Under the pieces are notes generated by a model. The model worked only from the letters and a program-made list of their open reading frames with translations, ran no database searches and was not told where the DNA came from. Below, one piece after another: positions 56,994 through 64,000 of a stretch of 64,000 nucleotides of DNA; position 1 is the first letter of the stretch; each line of letters starts with the position of its first letter. The stretch is from JAGXRK01 sp963714415 (GTDB lineage Bacteria; Bacteroidota; Ignavibacteria; Ignavibacteriales; Ignavibacteriaceae). The stretch lies in NCBI GenBank assembly GCA_963714415.1, contig CAVQOL010000007.1:1-64000 (forward strand), read 5' to 3'. The position numbers and the translations under genes were made by a program.

Positions 56994-57863
56994 ATGTTAT
57001 TTATTATCGCAGCTTTGGCTGCTGCAGTTGCTGTGTTTGTATATCTTAACGCAAAGAAAAGATTTAATAAACAAGAAGCTACTTTTTCGCTTGTTGGAAT
57101 TGTTGTTGCATCACTGATTGTGATTTCGCAATTCTGGACAGTTATACCCGCCGGTCATGTTGGTGTTGTGGACTTCTTCGGAATGGTAAGCGATAACACA
57201 TTATATCCTGGAGTCAATTTTGTTAACCCGATGGCTAACGTAATAAAATTTGATGCAAGAACACAAGAGGTTAAAGAAGAAATGACGGTCCCCTCAAAAG
57301 AGGGTTTAACTGTTCAGCTAGAAATAAGTTTGCTCTTCTCTTTAAGTTTTGAGAATGCAAACAAAATTTATAAAACAGTTGGTGAAGATTACGTTGAGAA
57401 AATTCTTAAACCCCAGTTCCGTTCTGTTGTTAGAGGTGTAACTGCAAAATACGAAGCCAGATCACTTTATACTGCAGACAGAGAAAAACTTTCAAAAGAA
57501 ATTGAATCCGAATTGGCTTCATTAGTCGGACCCCGTGGTATTACGCTTGAAGCTGCCCCAATGCGACAAATAAAACTTCCTGCCGGATTAACAGCATCAA
57601 TAGAGGAAAAATTAAAAGCCGAGCAGGAAAGTCAAAGAATGGAGTTCATATTAACAAGAGAAAAGCAGGAAGCTGAAAGAAAAAGAATCGAAGCAAAAGG
57701 TATTGCCGATTTTCAGGATATTGTCTCTAAAGGAATTAGCGATCAGTTACTGAAGTGGAAAGGAATTGAAGCTACCGAAAAACTTGCAAATTCCAGCAAT
57801 TCTAAGATAATTGTAATTGGTTCTGGAAAAGATGGTTTACCAATCATTTTGGGCGGTAATTAG
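56994..57863 (+). CDS. SPFH/prohibitin-family membrane protein
   Basis: 289 residues. An N-terminal hydrophobic helix and a second one (FSLVGIVVASLIVISQF, ~28–44) precede the SPFH/band-7 domain (~45–205): VIPAGHVGVVDFFGMVSD, YPGVNFVNPM, TVPSKEGLTVQLEISLLF. A coiled coil (~205–250, AEQESQRMEFILTREKQEAERKRIEAKG) and an Ala/Gly-rich tail follow. This is the prohibitin/HflC organisation: a ring-forming scaffold that controls membrane proteases or lipid domains. No FtsH or NfeD gene is adjacent, so a client cannot be named. Monocistronic. Confidence 0.88.
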   Translation: MLFIIAALAAAVAVFVYLNAKKRFNKQEATFSLVGIVVASLIVISQFWTVIPAGHVGVVDFFGMVSDNTLYPGVNFVNPMANVIKFDARTQEVKEEMTVPSKEGLTVQLEISLLFSLSFENANKIYKTVGEDYVEKILKPQFRSVVRGVTAKYEARSLYTADREKLSKEIESELASLVGPRGITLEAAPMRQIKLPAGLTASIEEKLKAEQESQRMEFILTREKQEAERKRIEAKGIADFQDIVSKGISDQLLKWKGIEATEKLANSSNSKIIVIGSGKDGLPIILGGN

Positions 57864-58040
57864 TTGACTAATTAGTCATTATTTAATCAGACTTTTTTCT
57901 TTAGTCGATTTAATTTAGAGATGGCATCTTTTTAAAGGAATAATACATGCAAATTTGAGAATAATTTTATTTTTTGAAATTGGATTGAAAAGTAAAAATG
58001 TCATCTCTTTACCCTTTTTTGCATATATTTTAGCACATAA

Positions 58041-58071
58041 TTTGTTTTACAATTGTTAAATGTTATTTTTG
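58041..58071 (+). promoter_or_regulatory. Promoter of the heme operon, exact Bacteroidota consensus
   Basis: TTTG (58041–58044), exactly 19 bases, then TATTTTTG (58064–58071): a full match to TTTG-N19-TAnnTTTG. It lies 31 bp upstream of the first gene's ATG. Just upstream, AGAGATG and CATCTCT form a loose inverted repeat (57918–58003) that could host a regulator. Confidence 0.75.
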
Positions 58072-58101
58072 TACTTGTGAGTCATATTTGGGAAATTAAT
58101 T

Positions 58102-58929
58102 ATGTTATCTTCAATTGATGTTTTAAATATTCTTCTTCCGTTTTTCTATTTAATCACTTTCCTTATTTACTCTTATGATTTTCAGAAAGGCGGAAGAAAA
58201 TTCTTTCACTCAAAAAGAGTTTTTCTTTTCTTAACTCTTTTTCTACATATTGTATATCTTCTAATGCGGACAATTGAATTTAATCATCCGCCTATTACAA
58301 ATGTTTTCGAAATTTTTACTGTCCTCGCATTTTCCATTAGCTTTTCTTATTTCATACTTGAACTTTTAACCGATATTCGCGGAACCGGTCCATTCCTTAT
58401 TATCATCTCAATCTTTTTCCAGTTAATCTCTTCCCTTTTTATCGAAGACTTACGGGAAGTTCAAGAAGTTTTGCAAAGTAATCTTCTGGGACTTCATGTT
58501 TTTAGTGCACTTATTGGCTACTCGGGAATTACTATGGCGGCTGTTTACGGATTTCTATATCTCATTCTTTATAAAGATATAAAGCTGAATAAGTTTGGAT
58601 TAATATTTAATCGTTTGCCAAGTCTTGACGTGTTGGAAAAATTAAGTTTCTATTCAGCAGTAATTGGATTTTTCCTACTAACAATGGCAATTCTAGTTGG
58701 AATTATCTGGATGCCGAAAGCATTCCCGGAAGGATTTTCATATGCTGATCCCAAATTAATAGGAACTTTTTTAGTTTGGATTCTATATGGAATTGGAATA
58801 ATGAACAAAATATTCGGGAAATGGAAAGGAAGAAAATTAATCATTCTGTCTATAATAGGTTTTCTGCTGGCGATATTCTCAACTATACTTTCAAATTTTC
58901 TTGCAAAAAGTTTTCATTCATTCTATTGA
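58102..58929 (+). CDS. CcsA/HemX-like cytochrome c assembly membrane protein
   Basis: 275 residues with about eight membrane helices and the CcsA-type signature region (LLGLHVFSALIGYSGITMAAVYGFLYL). Gene order directly before hemA (6 bp gap) is the classic position of HemX, which in other bacteria modulates glutamyl-tRNA reductase level. CcsA relatives handle heme for cytochrome c maturation. The tryptophan-rich WWD heme site of true CcsA is not obvious, so HemX-like is preferred. It is the first gene of the heme operon, under the consensus promoter. Confidence 0.82.
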   Translation: MLSSIDVLNILLPFFYLITFLIYSYDFQKGGRKFFHSKRVFLFLTLFLHIVYLLMRTIEFNHPPITNVFEIFTVLAFSISFSYFILELLTDIRGTGPFLIIISIFFQLISSLFIEDLREVQEVLQSNLLGLHVFSALIGYSGITMAAVYGFLYLILYKDIKLNKFGLIFNRLPSLDVLEKLSFYSAVIGFFLLTMAILVGIIWMPKAFPEGFSYADPKLIGTFLVWILYGIGIMNKIFGKWKGRKLIILSIIGFLLAIFSTILSNFLAKSFHSFY

Positions 58930-58935
58930 TGTAAT

Positions 58936-60198
58936 ATGAATCTTCTTGGTGTATCAATAAATCATAGAACTGCTCCTGTCGAATTAAGAGAAGCTCTGCA
59001 TCTTAGTGCAGAAGAGATACGCAACTTTATTCTTCAGCAAAAAGGAAAGTTGTTGAGTGAAGGTCTAATTATTTCGACCTGCAACAGAACAGAGATATAT
59101 GGTATTCCCATCGATCCTAAAGTAACTGTTAGGGAACTGCAGGATTCTATCATCACTTATAAATCTGATTCAAAGGCAAACACAGAAAATTTTGAAAACT
59201 TTATTTCGAAAGATTCTATAAGACATCTGTTCAGAGTTGCAACCGGAATTGATTCCATGCTAATCGGCGATAACCAAATATTTAAACAAGTTAAAGATTC
59301 ATTTCATATTGCGGATGAACTTCAGTTTACCGGATTTTTTATGCGCCGCATTATGGATGCAACAACAAGGGTTGGTAAAAGAGCAATTACAGAAACTGCT
59401 ATAAGCGAAGGTGCCGTAACGGTTAGTTATGCAGCGGTTCAACTTATTGAAAAGATTTTTTCTAATCTTAATAAAAAATCTGCCTTGATAATTGGAACTG
59501 GTGAAACAGGCGAAATAGCAGCAAAACATTTACGCGACAAAGGAATTGGAAGACTAGCACTTACTAACAGAACTTTTGATAAAGCTGAAAAACTTGCCGC
59601 CGAATTGAATACTGCCGTCTTTCCTTTTTCAAACTTCAAGGAACATCTTCATAAATTTGATATTGTAGTAAGCGCAACTAGCTCAGAGGGCTTGATTATC
59701 AGCAAGCTGGATATTGAAGGCGCAATGAAGAAAAGAAATTATGCCTCAATGGTTCTGATGGATATTGCTGTTCCCAGAGATATTGATCCTAATTCAAAAG
59801 ATATTGATTATGTGTTTTACCACGATATCGATTCGCTTAATATAATTGTTGAGCAAAATCTTACAAAAAGAAAATTTGAGATTCCTAAAGTTGAAATAAT
59901 AATTGAAGAAGAATTAAATTCTTTCCTTGAGTGGTATAGTTCGCTTGAAGCCGCACCGACTATAAAAACATTACGAGATCATTTTGAAATGATTCGTGCC
60001 GAAGAGGTTGATAAAAATATAAATAAGTTTTCCGAGAGTGACAGAGAAAAACTAGATATAGTTACAAAACGCATACTAAATAAAATTCTTCATCAACCGA
60101 CTGTTGAATTGAAGAAAACTTCTGAATCTGATAGCAGAACGGAAGATACTGCACAGAAGATAAGTATCATAAGAGAATTGTTTGGATTGGGAAAGTAA
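58936..60198 (+). CDS. hemA: Glutamyl-tRNA reductase
   Basis: NADPH-dependent reduction of glutamyl-tRNA(Glu) to glutamate-1-semialdehyde, first step of C5-pathway heme synthesis. 420 residues, full length. The catalytic Cys is in LIISTCNRTEIYG (about residue 50), and the N-terminus is LLGVSINHRTAPVELRE. RVATGIDSMLIGDNQIFKQVK is the substrate-binding region, SALIIGTGETGEIAAKHL the NADPH site and LNKILHQPTVELKK the C-terminal dimerisation part. Partners HemL (24.5 kb) and HemC (next gene) complete the route. Product inhibition via HemX is possible given the neighbour. Confidence 0.96.
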   Translation: MNLLGVSINHRTAPVELREALHLSAEEIRNFILQQKGKLLSEGLIISTCNRTEIYGIPIDPKVTVRELQDSIITYKSDSKANTENFENFISKDSIRHLFRVATGIDSMLIGDNQIFKQVKDSFHIADELQFTGFFMRRIMDATTRVGKRAITETAISEGAVTVSYAAVQLIEKIFSNLNKKSALIIGTGETGEIAAKHLRDKGIGRLALTNRTFDKAEKLAAELNTAVFPFSNFKEHLHKFDIVVSATSSEGLIISKLDIEGAMKKRNYASMVLMDIAVPRDIDPNSKDIDYVFYHDIDSLNIIVEQNLTKRKFEIPKVEIIIEEELNSFLEWYSSLEAAPTIKTLRDHFEMIRAEEVDKNINKFSESDREKLDIVTKRILNKILHQPTVELKKTSESDSRTEDTAQKISIIRELFGLGK

Positions 60199-60279
60199 AA
60201 ATAGCCTTTTGTTGTCATTGGCTTTGTTGATTGCCGCAAGTGTTAGAGATTTACAAACGACTAAAACACGGAAATATTC

Positions 60280-61221
60280 TTGAAACAAAAAATAATAATT
60301 GGCTCACGCGGAAGCGAGCTTGCATTATGGCAGGCCAATCACGTTAAGAAATTAATTGAAAAGAAACATCGATCTGTTCAAGTTGATATAAAAATAATCA
60401 AAACAAAAGGCGATAAAATTCTCGATGTGGCTTTATCAAAGATCGGAGATAAAAGTTTATTCACAAAAGAACTTGAAATTGAATTGTTTGAAAAACGTGT
60501 TGATCTTGCTGTTCACAGTTTAAAGGATCTTCAGACAATAATTCCCGATGGATTAAAACTTGCGGCAGTATCGAGGCGGCACGAAGTTGAAGATGCGCTA
60601 ATAGGAAGAAAAAAAGGAATAACAATACACAGTCTAAAAGACGGTGCTGTGGTTGCAACAGGTTCACTCAGAAGAAGATGTCAGTTGCTTCGTCTTCGTC
60701 CTGATATAACCGTTGTTGATCTGCGCGGAAATGTTCCATCTCGCATAGATAAGTTTCTAAAGTCAGATTGGGACGCAATCATTCTTGCAAGAGCCGGTGT
60801 TGAAAGACTAAATCTTGAAAAATATATTTCTTCTTATATAAGTACAGATGATATTCTTCCGGCAGTTGGACAAGGTGCTCTTGGAATTGAAATTCACAAA
60901 GAGAATAAAATTGTTGATGAAATCGTACAATCAATCCACCACGAAGAAACTTATTTGTCTGTTCTTGCTGAAAGATCACTACTAAGAACGTTAGAAGGCG
61001 GCTGCCAAGTTCCAATCGGTGCTTACGCGGAAGTTAAGTCAACAGGATTATATCTTGATGCAATGGTTGGTTCACTCGACGGGAGTTTAACTTTCAGAAA
61101 AAAAATAAGAGGATCAAAAAGCAAAGCTGAGAAGGTTGGGGAATCACTTGCAAAAGATTTACTAAAAGCCGGAGCAAGACAAGTACTAAAAGAAATTTAT
61201 CAAGCCGTGAGACTAAAATGA
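60280..61221 (+). CDS. hemC: Hydroxymethylbilane synthase (porphobilinogen deaminase)
   Basis: Polymerises four porphobilinogen molecules into hydroxymethylbilane. 313 residues from a TTG start (KQKIIIGSRGSELALWQ), which fits the family's N-terminus exactly. Active-site Asp region is LAVHSLKDLQT; SLRRRCQLLRLRPDI supplies arginines for substrate; the dipyrromethane cofactor Cys is in LEGGCQVPIGAY. It lies 81 bp after hemA with no terminator between, so same operon. Its stop overlaps the start of the next gene (ATGA). Confidence 0.95.
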   Translation: MKQKIIIGSRGSELALWQANHVKKLIEKKHRSVQVDIKIIKTKGDKILDVALSKIGDKSLFTKELEIELFEKRVDLAVHSLKDLQTIIPDGLKLAAVSRRHEVEDALIGRKKGITIHSLKDGAVVATGSLRRRCQLLRLRPDITVVDLRGNVPSRIDKFLKSDWDAIILARAGVERLNLEKYISSYISTDDILPAVGQGALGIEIHKENKIVDEIVQSIHHEETYLSVLAERSLLRTLEGGCQVPIGAYAEVKSTGLYLDAMVGSLDGSLTFRKKIRGSKSKAEKVGESLAKDLLKAGARQVLKEIYQAVRLK

Positions 61222-61838
61222 ATATAATGTTAAAAACAATTTCTAAAGCATTAATATTTTTATTCCTAATTCTTAATTCCTCATTCCTAATTAATGCCTG
61301 TTCTTGTTCATCTAGCGCTCAGCAAGAAGCAAACATTCCTTCTGAAGTTTTAGAAAAAGGAAATCGATTCATCATTTCAAAAACAGGTGAGGAATTCTTT
61401 AACAAATACATTCAACCTGATTTCTCAAAATCGAAAGAAATAAAAGAAGGTTATTTTTTATTATATAATTTTTATATGCCCGAAAAACCTTTTGTTAACG
61501 GTACAATAAGATTTACAGTTGATGGCATAGGAACCGTTTTAACTGACAGAGAAATATCTGGAATACCAAACTGCATTCAATCGCCAACCGATTGTTTATT
61601 TATAATAGATGAGAATCAGGCAGTTGAGATTGCTAAACAAAACAAACTTGAAAAGGGAATTAAAGAATGGAACAAAGCTTTTATGTGGGACGCAAATTAT
61701 GATAAATATATTTGGCGTATCCTCAGCACTTTGCATGAAATGATTGGTGATTTTGGATACCGGGGAAATGGCAAGCAAATAATTATTGATCCTAACAGTG
61801 GTGAAGTTCTCGCTATTGACGATTGGCGAATTAATTAA
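61218..61838 (+). CDS. Predicted lipoprotein inside the heme operon
   Basis: 206 residues, starting in an ATGA overlap with hemC. The N-terminal signal (KALIFLFLILNSSFLINAC) has a lipobox ending INAC followed by SCSSS. The mature part has short strands and helices (GNRFIISKTGEEFFNKYI, FTVDGIGTVLTDREISGI, KYIWRILSTLHEMIGDFG, QIIIDPNSGEVLAIDDW). The last segment resembles the closing strand of PepSY-like domains ('...I.DP.tGEVL..'), which is a weak hint only. Family unknown. Tight coupling on both sides (overlap with hemC, 1 bp to the TetR::HemD gene) argues for a role tied to tetrapyrrole or heme handling at the membrane. Confidence 0.72.
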   Translation: MNIMLKTISKALIFLFLILNSSFLINACSCSSSAQQEANIPSEVLEKGNRFIISKTGEEFFNKYIQPDFSKSKEIKEGYFLLYNFYMPEKPFVNGTIRFTVDGIGTVLTDREISGIPNCIQSPTDCLFIIDENQAVEIAKQNKLEKGIKEWNKAFMWDANYDKYIWRILSTLHEMIGDFGYRGNGKQIIIDPNSGEVLAIDDWRIN

Positions 61839-61839
61839 A

Positions 61840-63252
61840 ATGATTCTTAAAGAAAACAGAAAAACCAAAAAAGCAAAAAAGCGTGAACAGATTCTTGAAG
61901 TTGCGGCGAATCTTTTCTCAAGCAAAAATTATCACGAAGTGATGATGGATGATGTTGCGCGTCTTACTAACATTGCCAAAGGGACTGTTTATAATTATTT
62001 CGAATCCAAGGAAGAACTTTACTTCACAATAATGAGTTCTAAGCTCAACAATTTAGACACATCACTTAGAGAAAAAATATTTGGTGAAATAAGCTGCGTT
62101 GAATCGCTTCACTCTTATGTGATTCATCTTTATATGTTCATGATGAAGTATCAGAGTTTCTTTTTAATGTATCAGAAAGAATATCTGAATACTGAAAATG
62201 ATTTTTGTGAACAACTTAAATCACACAATGAAGATTTGAAATCGATTCTTAAAGGAATTTTAAGAAAAGGGATTAGAAATAAGCAGTTCAGAAATCTTAA
62301 CGAAGATTTTGCTGTTAAATTGATTCTAGGAAGTATTTTCGGCACAGTACAAAGAGGGATTGAGAATAAATATACTGGTGAGGTTCTTATTGATGAAAGA
62401 GAAAGCTTATTTGATTTCGTTTTGCAAGGACTATTTTCGGGATTCGATACTAATTCTATTCGCCCATTAAAGAACAAAACATTAGTTCTGACAAGAACTG
62501 TGGAACAGTCAAGAGAATCTGCTTCAGCATTCAGGGAGCTTGGTGCTAATGTAATTATTTTCCCAACTTTGGAAATTGTTCCACCGCCAAGCTGGGATGA
62601 GTTTGATAAAATAGTTGCTGAACAGGATAAAATTGATTTTATAATTTTAACTTCTGCTCACGCTGTCAAAATGTATGCAAAACGCCTTAAAGAATTAAAT
62701 CTTGAAATTTATTACAAGCAAATAAAGGTTGTCGCTATCGGAAGTAAAACCCATTCCATTTGTGAAAAGTTTAACATCCCTGTTCACATCATTCCGAAAA
62801 TATTTAGTGGCGAAGGTGTTGTCGAAGCATTAACAAAATATGATTTGAAAAATAAAGTCGTGTTTATTCCGCGATCAGCAATAGGAAGAGAAGATCTTCC
62901 ACGCGGACTTACGGAACTTGGTGCGGTAATTAAAGCTGTTCCCGTTTATAATGTTTCTCTTCCTACTAAAGAAAACATTGAAGAGTATATAAAAAGGTTA
63001 AGCACCGGTAGGCCAGATTTGTTTGTGTTCACAAGTCCCTCTACGTTTGAAAACTTTTTGCAGATAATGGGCATAATAAATCCTGTTAGCTACTTTAAAG
63101 GATACGATGTTGCTGCAATCGGGCCTACGACACAATCGGCAATTGAAAGTAAAAAAGTTAAAGTAAATATTATGCCTGATGAATACACATTTATAGGACT
63201 TGTTCAAAAAGTAACTGAATATTATAGAACCAATTCTACTAAAGGAGTTTAA
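61840..63252 (+). CDS. hemD: TetR-type regulator fused to uroporphyrinogen-III synthase
   Basis: 470 residues in one uninterrupted frame. Residues ~10–60 are a TetR helix-turn-helix (REQILEVAANLFSSKNYHEV, VARLTNIAKGTVYNYFESKE), and ~65–200 an all-helical TetR ligand domain. After a linker FDTNSIRPLKNK, residues ~211–465 form HemD (TLVLTRTVEQSRESASAF, DFIILTSAHAVKMYAKRL, KVVFIPRSAIGREDLPRGL, LFVFTSPSTFENFLQI, VAAIGPTTQSAIES), which cyclises hydroxymethylbilane. The start at 61840, 1 bp after the previous stop, is the best ATG; the ribosome site is poor. Both parts look complete, so a bifunctional enzyme/regulator is plausible. Confidence 0.88.
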   Translation: MILKENRKTKKAKKREQILEVAANLFSSKNYHEVMMDDVARLTNIAKGTVYNYFESKEELYFTIMSSKLNNLDTSLREKIFGEISCVESLHSYVIHLYMFMMKYQSFFLMYQKEYLNTENDFCEQLKSHNEDLKSILKGILRKGIRNKQFRNLNEDFAVKLILGSIFGTVQRGIENKYTGEVLIDERESLFDFVLQGLFSGFDTNSIRPLKNKTLVLTRTVEQSRESASAFRELGANVIIFPTLEIVPPPSWDEFDKIVAEQDKIDFIILTSAHAVKMYAKRLKELNLEIYYKQIKVVAIGSKTHSICEKFNIPVHIIPKIFSGEGVVEALTKYDLKNKVVFIPRSAIGREDLPRGLTELGAVIKAVPVYNVSLPTKENIEEYIKRLSTGRPDLFVFTSPSTFENFLQIMGIINPVSYFKGYDVAAIGPTTQSAIESKKVKVNIMPDEYTFIGLVQKVTEYYRTNSTKGV

Positions 63253-63253
63253 T

Positions 63254-64000
63254 TTGAGTCATCTAAAGAATGATCTGTTTTTGAAAGCTTGCCAAAGACT
63301 ACCTGTTGAAAGAACACCAATATGGATTATGCGGCAGGCAGGCAGATATTTACCTGAATACAGAGCCGTACGTGCAAAAACAGATTTTCTTACAATGTGT
63401 AAAACTCCTGAACTTGCTGCTGAAGTTACTTTGCAACCGATTGATTTAATCGGAGTTGATGCTGCGATTATTTTCTCGGATATACTTGTCATTCCCGAAG
63501 CAATGGGAATGCACCTTGAAATGCACGAAGGAAGGGGTCCAATTTTTCCAAAACCAATCCGTAATGAAGATGATGCAAGGCAATTAAAAATTATCGATCC
63601 GAATAAAGATTTAAAATATGTCCTTGATGCAGTTTCACTTACTAAAAAAGAACTCAACGGAAGAGTTCCATTAATTGGTTTTAGCGGTTCGCCCTGGACT
63701 TTACTTACATACATGGTTGAAGGAAGGGGAAGTAAGAATTTTTCTGAGGTAAAAAAGTTAATTTATAATAATCCGGTCCTGGCACACAAAATACTTGATA
63801 AACTTTCAAATGTTATTGCAGATTATCTTTCTGCAAAGATTGAAGCCGGTTGTAATGCTGTCCAGATTTTTGATACATGGGGCGGGGTTCTTTCACAACA
63901 TGATTTTTTAGAATTCTCCCTTCGATATGTTGAAAAAATTATTTCGCAAATAAAAAGAAAAGATGAACCTGTTATCTTTTTCGCAAAAGGTGTTCATCAT
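63254..64000 (+). CDS. hemE: Uroporphyrinogen decarboxylase, 5' part
   Basis: Converts uroporphyrinogen III to coproporphyrinogen III. The TTG at 63254 is 5 bases after AGGAG and 1 bp after the hemD stop. 249 residues are present and the frame runs off the window (the family is ~345). The invariant substrate-binding N-terminus PIWIMRQAGRYLPEYR, FSDILVIPEAMGM with its catalytic Asp, GFSGSPWTLLTYMVEG and NAVQIFDTWGG are all visible. Last identified gene of the operon in this window. Confidence 0.95.
   Translation, partial: MSHLKNDLFLKACQRLPVERTPIWIMRQAGRYLPEYRAVRAKTDFLTMCKTPELAAEVTLQPIDLIGVDAAIIFSDILVIPEAMGMHLEMHEGRGPIFPKPIRNEDDARQLKIIDPNKDLKYVLDAVSLTKKELNGRVPLIGFSGSPWTLLTYMVEGRGSKNFSEVKKLIYNNPVLAHKILDKLSNVIADYLSAKIEAGCNAVQIFDTWGGVLSQHDFLEFSLRYVEKIISQIKRKDEPVIFFAKGVHH

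Overview
Most of the window (about 4.0–64 kb) is AT-rich DNA from a member of the Bacteroidota/Chlorobiota/Ignavibacteriota group, most likely Ignavibacteria. The evidence is a subtilase ending in a type IX secretion sorting domain of the NYPNPFNPST type, a CarboxypepD-type TonB-dependent receptor, a DUF4295-like mini-protein, and promoters fitting the Bacteroidota pattern TTTG-N19-TAnnTTTG, with an exact match before the heme genes. The first ~4.0 kb is GC-rich and looks like a different genome. At about position 4000 a di-heme cytochrome c peroxidase (from the left) and an aldo/keto reductase (from the right) are both cut off at the same point, so the contig is probably an assembly chimera.

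Layout. 0–4 kb (foreign): two tandem lipoproteins, an AbgT-family transporter, a cytochrome c peroxidase. 4–9.2 kb: aldo/keto reductase, DUF4295-like protein, KamA-family radical SAM enzyme, O6-methylguanine methyltransferase, Nfu iron-sulfur protein, asparaginase. 9.4–16.8 kb: envelope proteins (lipoprotein, TonB receptor, Lys-rich secreted protein, signal-peptide protein), a decayed lipoprotein gene and a membrane metallophosphoesterase. 17–24.4 kb: pyruvate:ferredoxin oxidoreductase with a dihydroorotate-dehydrogenase-like partner, a small membrane protein and an S9 peptidase. 24.5–30.5 kb: hemL, type IX-secreted subtilase, CDF metal transporter, tRNA-Lys. 30.6–38.5 kb: a dense two-component cluster that includes a sigma-54 activator. 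38.5–48.2 kb: a compact type IV pilus-like operon (secretin, PilO/P-like, PilM::PilN fusion, PilT, PilB, PilC, two pilin-like proteins with almost no leader). 48.2–53.3 kb: a gene-poor regulatory and repeat region, then a cassette of sulfatase-like membrane protein, methyltransferase and DPGTGSY protein. 53.4–58 kb: aspS, pyrimidine-nucleoside phosphorylase, SPFH protein. 58–64 kb: a heme operon ccsA/hemX-like–hemA–hemC–lipoprotein–(TetR::HemD fusion)–hemE.

How it works together. The pilus genes and the histidine kinase/receiver genes run in one direction. The putative sigma-54 activator and its kinase are encoded convergently next to them. Upstream of the pilins there is a -24-like TGGCAC box and three near-palindromic GGWA..TWCC-type sites at typical enhancer distances. 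This suggests signal-controlled, sigma-54-dependent pilin expression. The heme operon carries a TetR domain fused to uroporphyrinogen-III synthase, suggesting an enzyme/regulator protein inside the pathway it may control.

Sequence quality. At least fifteen genes carry single-base frameshifts. Most can be repaired by removing one base from a short homopolymer, on both sides of the junction, so they are most simply read as sequencing indels. I annotate such genes over their reconstructed full extent. Two loci (14.2–15.5 kb and 50.2–51.7 kb) are broken so often that real decay is also possible. Function calls are from motif recognition by eye; no database search was possible.
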